Of a stretch of 64,000 nucleotides of DNA, positions 61,263 to 64,000 are shown piece by piece (the stretch's first letter is position 1; each line of letters opens with the position of its first letter). The stretch comes from JAPOUP01 sp965203255 (lineage in GTDB: Bacteria > Pseudomonadota > Alphaproteobacteria > Rhodobacterales > Rhodobacteraceae): contig OZ241882.1 in assembly GCA_965203255.1 (NCBI GenBank), positions 5,084,001-5,148,000 on the forward strand. The letters are read 5' to 3'. The translations under genes were made by a program, and so were the position numbers. Below the pieces are notes generated by a model, which saw nothing but the letters and a program-made list of their open reading frames with translations, ran no database searches and had not been told where the DNA came from.

Positions 61263-61760
61263 GGAGGAATGGTACCCGGTGCCGTCGACGGAGACCAGCG
61301 GATGGCCGCCGGACACCGTCCACCCCTCCAGCACCTTTCCGCGCTGCAGCGCCGCGTGGATGCCCGAGAGGCGGCGGCGGAGGTCCCGGGGGCCGGCCCC
61401 GTCCAGCCGCTGGCGCATCCAGGTGTCCGACGGCGCCCGCCCCACGCCGGACAGCGGGCGGAGGTTCCGCGCCATCACCGGATCACCGCCGCCCCGGACC
61501 TGCCGGCCGGACCGCGGCAGCGACGGTGTCCTGCAGGGGAACACCGCGGGGCCCGGCATCAGGCAGCCGGAAAGGCTGATGCCACGCGTGCCGCCCGGGT
61601 CGGCGATGCGGTGGAGGCATGCGCGGACCGCCCGCAGCATGCCGGGCATCGACAGATGCCTGCGCAGGGAATCCCTGGACATTTTCCTGCTCGGCTTTTG
61701 AACGCAATGTTGGTCCTTTCGGGTTGCTACTGGCGGTGCGCAAGAGTTGGCCAGTATCAA
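61263..61760 (-). pseudogene. DDE transposase N-terminal half (DGTGYFSS-type group)
   Basis: The minus-strand frame contains MSRDSLRRHLSMPGMLRAVRACLHRIADPGGTRGISLSGCLMPGPAVF, then DPVMARNLRPLSGVGRAPSDTWMRQRLD, HAALQRGKVLEGWTVSGGHPLVSVDGTGYHSS. This is the first half of a DDE transposase up to the first catalytic Asp (VDGTGYHSS). It is cut exactly there by the IS66 end at 61262. The same family's C-terminal piece is at 14675-14878, also cut by an IS66 end. The IS family name is uncertain (ISNCY-like). Confidence 0.65.
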
Positions 61761-61976
61761 ACCATCATTGTATTGATAGATAGAGGGATTTCGGTTCTGT
61801 CCGTGCGTCGTCGGTCCTGAACCGTCAGTTGGCCAGTTTCGCCTACGGGTTGTGGGCGTGCCGAGTCGCTCCGCGGGATCCCAGGAGTCGGTCTAAACCG
61901 TCAGTTTTGATCTCCCCTGCCAGTCGCATTTGAGAAGTCGAGGCGCTTGGGCAGGGCCTGATCTGCATCGCGTCTT

Positions 61977-62954
61977 TCATGCCTTCAGATTTCTGGCAGA
62001 GTTCTTGATCGCCGCATACTGACCTGATGGACGGAAGCGCCAGAGATATTCGGGGATGATCGCATCCATCGGCGTGGGACCGATCCCGAGGTCGACGAGC
62101 GTCCGGGCACCGGTAGACACGACACTGTCGTTCCTAAGGCTTCGAACCTGATCCGGGGTGACCGGTGCCACCACCAGGCCACCTGTCAGCATGGAGCCGA
62201 CCGCGAATGCACCTGCCATTATCCGTGCAGCCCAGAATGGGATATTCACCACCGCACGGCGGCGTTGGATGGCCTTAAGCATATTGATCATGAGTTCCTG
62301 GAAGGTCATCACCTCAGGACCACCGATTTCGTAGATGCCGGATAGTTCATCGTTAACACCGGCCGCCGCGGCGCCCGCGAGGTCACCGACGTAGACCGGC
62401 TGGAATCGGGTGTCGGCCCCTATCACGGGAATCAACGGTCCGAAAATCGTCATGGCGGCAAATCGGTTAAAGAACCTGTCCTCTGGTCCGAAGACAATCG
62501 AAGGCCGCAGGATCATGGCATTCTGCTGGAATTGCAGCACTGCCGCCTCGCCCTTTGCCTTTGTTCGAGCGTAGGCGCTCTCACTGTTCTCGTCAGCACC
62601 GATGGCTGAGATATGGACCATGCGTGAGATTTCGTGGTCTGCGGCGATGCGGGCAATGCGCCCAGCGCCTTCCACATGCACCGGTCCAAAACTGTTCACG
62701 CCACCGGTAGCAAATGTTCCGACGCAGTTCACCACTGCGTCCGCACCTTGCAATGCCGTGCCCGTGCTTGCGTCATCGCGGATGTTGCAGAACACCGGTT
62801 CGACTTGGCCGGGAACACCGTACGGCTTAACGAACATTGCCTCGTTCGGCCGTCTGCAAGCAACCCGGACCCGCCATCCATCTTTCGCCAAACGCTGGGA
62901 GATGTAGCGTCCGACAAATCCTGATCCGCCGTAAATGGTCACAATGCGAGACAT
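61977..62954 (-). CDS. NDUFA9-like NAD(P)H-binding protein
   Basis: This 325-residue atypical short-chain dehydrogenase fold protein is of the complex I NDUFA9 subunit family found in alphaproteobacteria. An N-terminal dinucleotide-binding motif GGSGFVGRYI (residues 9-18) is followed by ADAVVNCVGTF, VHISAIGADENSESAYARTKAKGEAAV (Tyr/Lys pair), ILRPSIVFGPEDRFFNRFA, FQPVYVGDLAGAA and GIYEIGGPEVMTFQEL. Family members bind NADPH and lack a known enzymatic reaction. I chose the ATG at 62954, where the Rossmann fold begins. It is complete. Confidence 0.9.
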   Translation of the reverse strand: MSRIVTIYGGSGFVGRYISQRLAKDGWRVRVACRRPNEAMFVKPYGVPGQVEPVFCNIRDDASTGTALQGADAVVNCVGTFATGGVNSFGPVHVEGAGRIARIAADHEISRMVHISAIGADENSESAYARTKAKGEAAVLQFQQNAMILRPSIVFGPEDRFFNRFAAMTIFGPLIPVIGADTRFQPVYVGDLAGAAAAGVNDELSGIYEIGGPEVMTFQELMINMLKAIQRRRAVVNIPFWAARIMAGAFAVGSMLTGGLVVAPVTPDQVRSLRNDSVVSTGARTLVDLGIGPTPMDAIIPEYLWRFRPSGQYAAIKNSARNLKA

Positions 62955-63139
62955 AGACAGCCTCTGTATGGAATTCACCTGACGCCTAGCCCAACGTTCG
63001 GGAAAGGGCAAGCCGCACAGCACCACGAAGGCATGGTTGACTGTTGGATCTTAAACGGGGCGACTGTCGGATCCTCTCTGTAGACATGGGGAGCCTCCAG
63101 GTCACCAGGAACGCGTGCGTCGATTGGCGGTGCTGGCGG

Positions 63140-63370
63140 AACGAATGAAGACCAATCAGACTGATGACAAGACCGACATCACTCGCCTCGCCGAGAAAGC
63201 GGGTGCGTAGATTTCGAGTCTGCGGGAGGATATGGTCAAGCGCGAAAGGAATTTCTTCAGCGTGACAAAGACGGTCGCCGCTGGCAGATTGGGCTCTGGG
63301 TCGCGGCAATCTCCATCCTCGGCTTCCTCATCCGCTGGTCAGGATATTCGCCGCCCGTTCAACTCTTAGA
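63140..63370 (+). pseudogene. small membrane protein relic
   Basis: Two frames together read ARLAVLAERMKTNQTDDKTDITRLAEKAGA, stop, then SSLREDMVKRE, shift, RDKDGRRWQIGLWVAAISILGFLIRWSG. I remember small proteins with a helical N-terminus, a basic linker and a single C-terminal membrane helix of this type, of unknown function. A stop and a frameshift make it a relic. It sits next to an IS5 transposase. Confidence 0.45.
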
Positions 63371-63447
63371 GGTTGACCTAAAATGTGGATGGCCTCCGCG
63401 AGATGTGGTATCTCCGTGTCAGAAACCAACCAGACAGGGAGGATACC

Positions 63448-64000
63448 ATGGCCTGGAACGGGACCACCCGGGAGAGGTACAGGCGCAATGCGGAGCGATA
63501 TGAAAGCGACCTGACCGACGGGGAATGGCTTCTGGCCGGGCCGCGTCCGTCGCCGCCGCCGCAGCTGGGCCGGCCCCGGTCCACGGATCTCCGCGAGATC
63601 CCCGACGCGATCCAGTACATGCTGGCGACGGGCTGCCGGTTGCGGGCGATTCCCAGGTGTTCCGCGCCATTCACCACGGTCCAGGACTGTTTCCATCCAT
63701 GGCGCGACAAGGGCGTCCTGGAGCGCATGACGGACGCGCCGCGTGGCCTTGCGCGCGAACGGGCGGGGCGTCGGAGCCGACCGCCGCCGGGACCGGCAGC
63801 CAGCCGGTGAGGACGACGGAGACGGCGGGGCCGTCGGGGTACGGCGCCGGAAAGAAGGCCCGGGGCCGGAAACGTCACATCGCCGTCGATGTGGAGGGGA
63901 CCCCGGTCGTGGTTCAGGCCCACACGGCGGACGCGCGGGACCGGGACGGCGCCCCGGAGGCCATCCTGGCGATGCCCGTGAAGGCGCCGGAGGTGACGGA
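63448..64000 (+). pseudogene. IS5-family transposase, frameshifted, runs off the window
   Basis: From the ATG at 63448 the frame reads MAWNGTTRERYRRNAERYES, DLTDGEWLLAGPRPSPPPQLGRPRSTDLREI and GCRLRAIPRCSAPFTTVQDCFHPWRDKGVLERM, the N-terminus of IS1031/ISL2-type IS5 transposases. Near 63770 the frame shifts, and a second frame continues PTAAGTGSQPVRTTETAGPSGYGAGKKARGRKRHIAVDVEGTPVVVQAHTADARDRDGA. The first catalytic Asp, expected in a DSQ-x-V motif, is now Gly (GTGSQPV). The gene is cut by the window edge. Confidence 0.75.

Noticed and set aside
1..64000. tRNA, rRNA and riboswitch genes
   Set aside because: Reading for T-loop-like GGTTCGA segments with matching stems, rRNA-like blocks and known riboswitch cores gave no convincing case. 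A dedicated covariance search would be decisive.

Overview
The window looks like the chromosome of an alphaproteobacterium, most probably of the Rhodobacterales type. The evidence is gene content and order: gltD-gltB beside mtgA, gst and queG; uppP near an NDUFA9-like gene; a YfgM-like gene, bamB and der in a row; and a ZrgA/DUF2796 zinc locus. This is inference from remembered synteny, not a computed placement. The density of broken insertion sequences, frameshifted genes and truncated operons points to a genome in decay, as seen in host-associated or recently bottlenecked lineages. I found no rRNA, tRNA or CRISPR array.

Layout. 0-26.6 kb is accessory DNA. It holds a cytosine-5 DNA methyltransferase, a HIT protein, a fused and broken HigBA-type toxin-antitoxin pair and a SWIM/SNF2 helicase. 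Next comes a transposase carrying a DruA-like (DUF4338) domain, then a decayed uronate/aldarate catabolic operon (glucarate dehydratase relic, GntR relic, SMP-30 lactonase, broken enolase-superfamily gene, alpha/beta hydrolase, uronate dehydrogenase). After that are transposase and HU relics, and an ImmA/IrrE-type metallopeptidase gene split in three by two IS30 elements. The block ends with an IS630 transposase, a 239-bp MITE-like element and an RTX protein made only of repeats.

27-39.4 kb is ordinary chromosome: an RND efflux pair on the minus strand; a YfgM-like protein, BamB and Der on the plus strand; and a minus-strand zinc-uptake-like operon (ZrgA-like His-rich protein, ABC ATPase, FtsX-like permease, DUF3299 protein) preceded by a Zur-like palindrome. 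39.4-43.7 kb holds the N-terminal HD domain of a Cas3 with an early TGA codon. It is cut off by an IS1595 element that itself contains nested IS5 and IS630 elements.

43.7-54.6 kb is again core: an EamA transporter, QueG, GST, MtgA and glutamate synthase GltBD on the minus strand, then UppP on the plus strand. 55.3-58.4 kb is a three-gene ABC cassette whose binding protein is clearly LuxP-like (autoinducer-2 receptor family). The cassette and a graveyard of IS66 and other transposase relics (58.9-61.8 kb) lie between uppP and the NDUFA9-like gene, which are usually close together. The window ends in a broken IS5 transposase.

Functional links. Udh, the SMP-30 lactonase and the broken dehydratases are successive steps of oxidative uronate breakdown, so the pathway is probably no longer complete here. 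GltB and GltD form one enzyme. YfgM-like and BamB belong to outer-membrane protein assembly. The two most interesting items are the LuxP-like ABC cassette and the DruA-transposase fusion with its relics and possible MITE.
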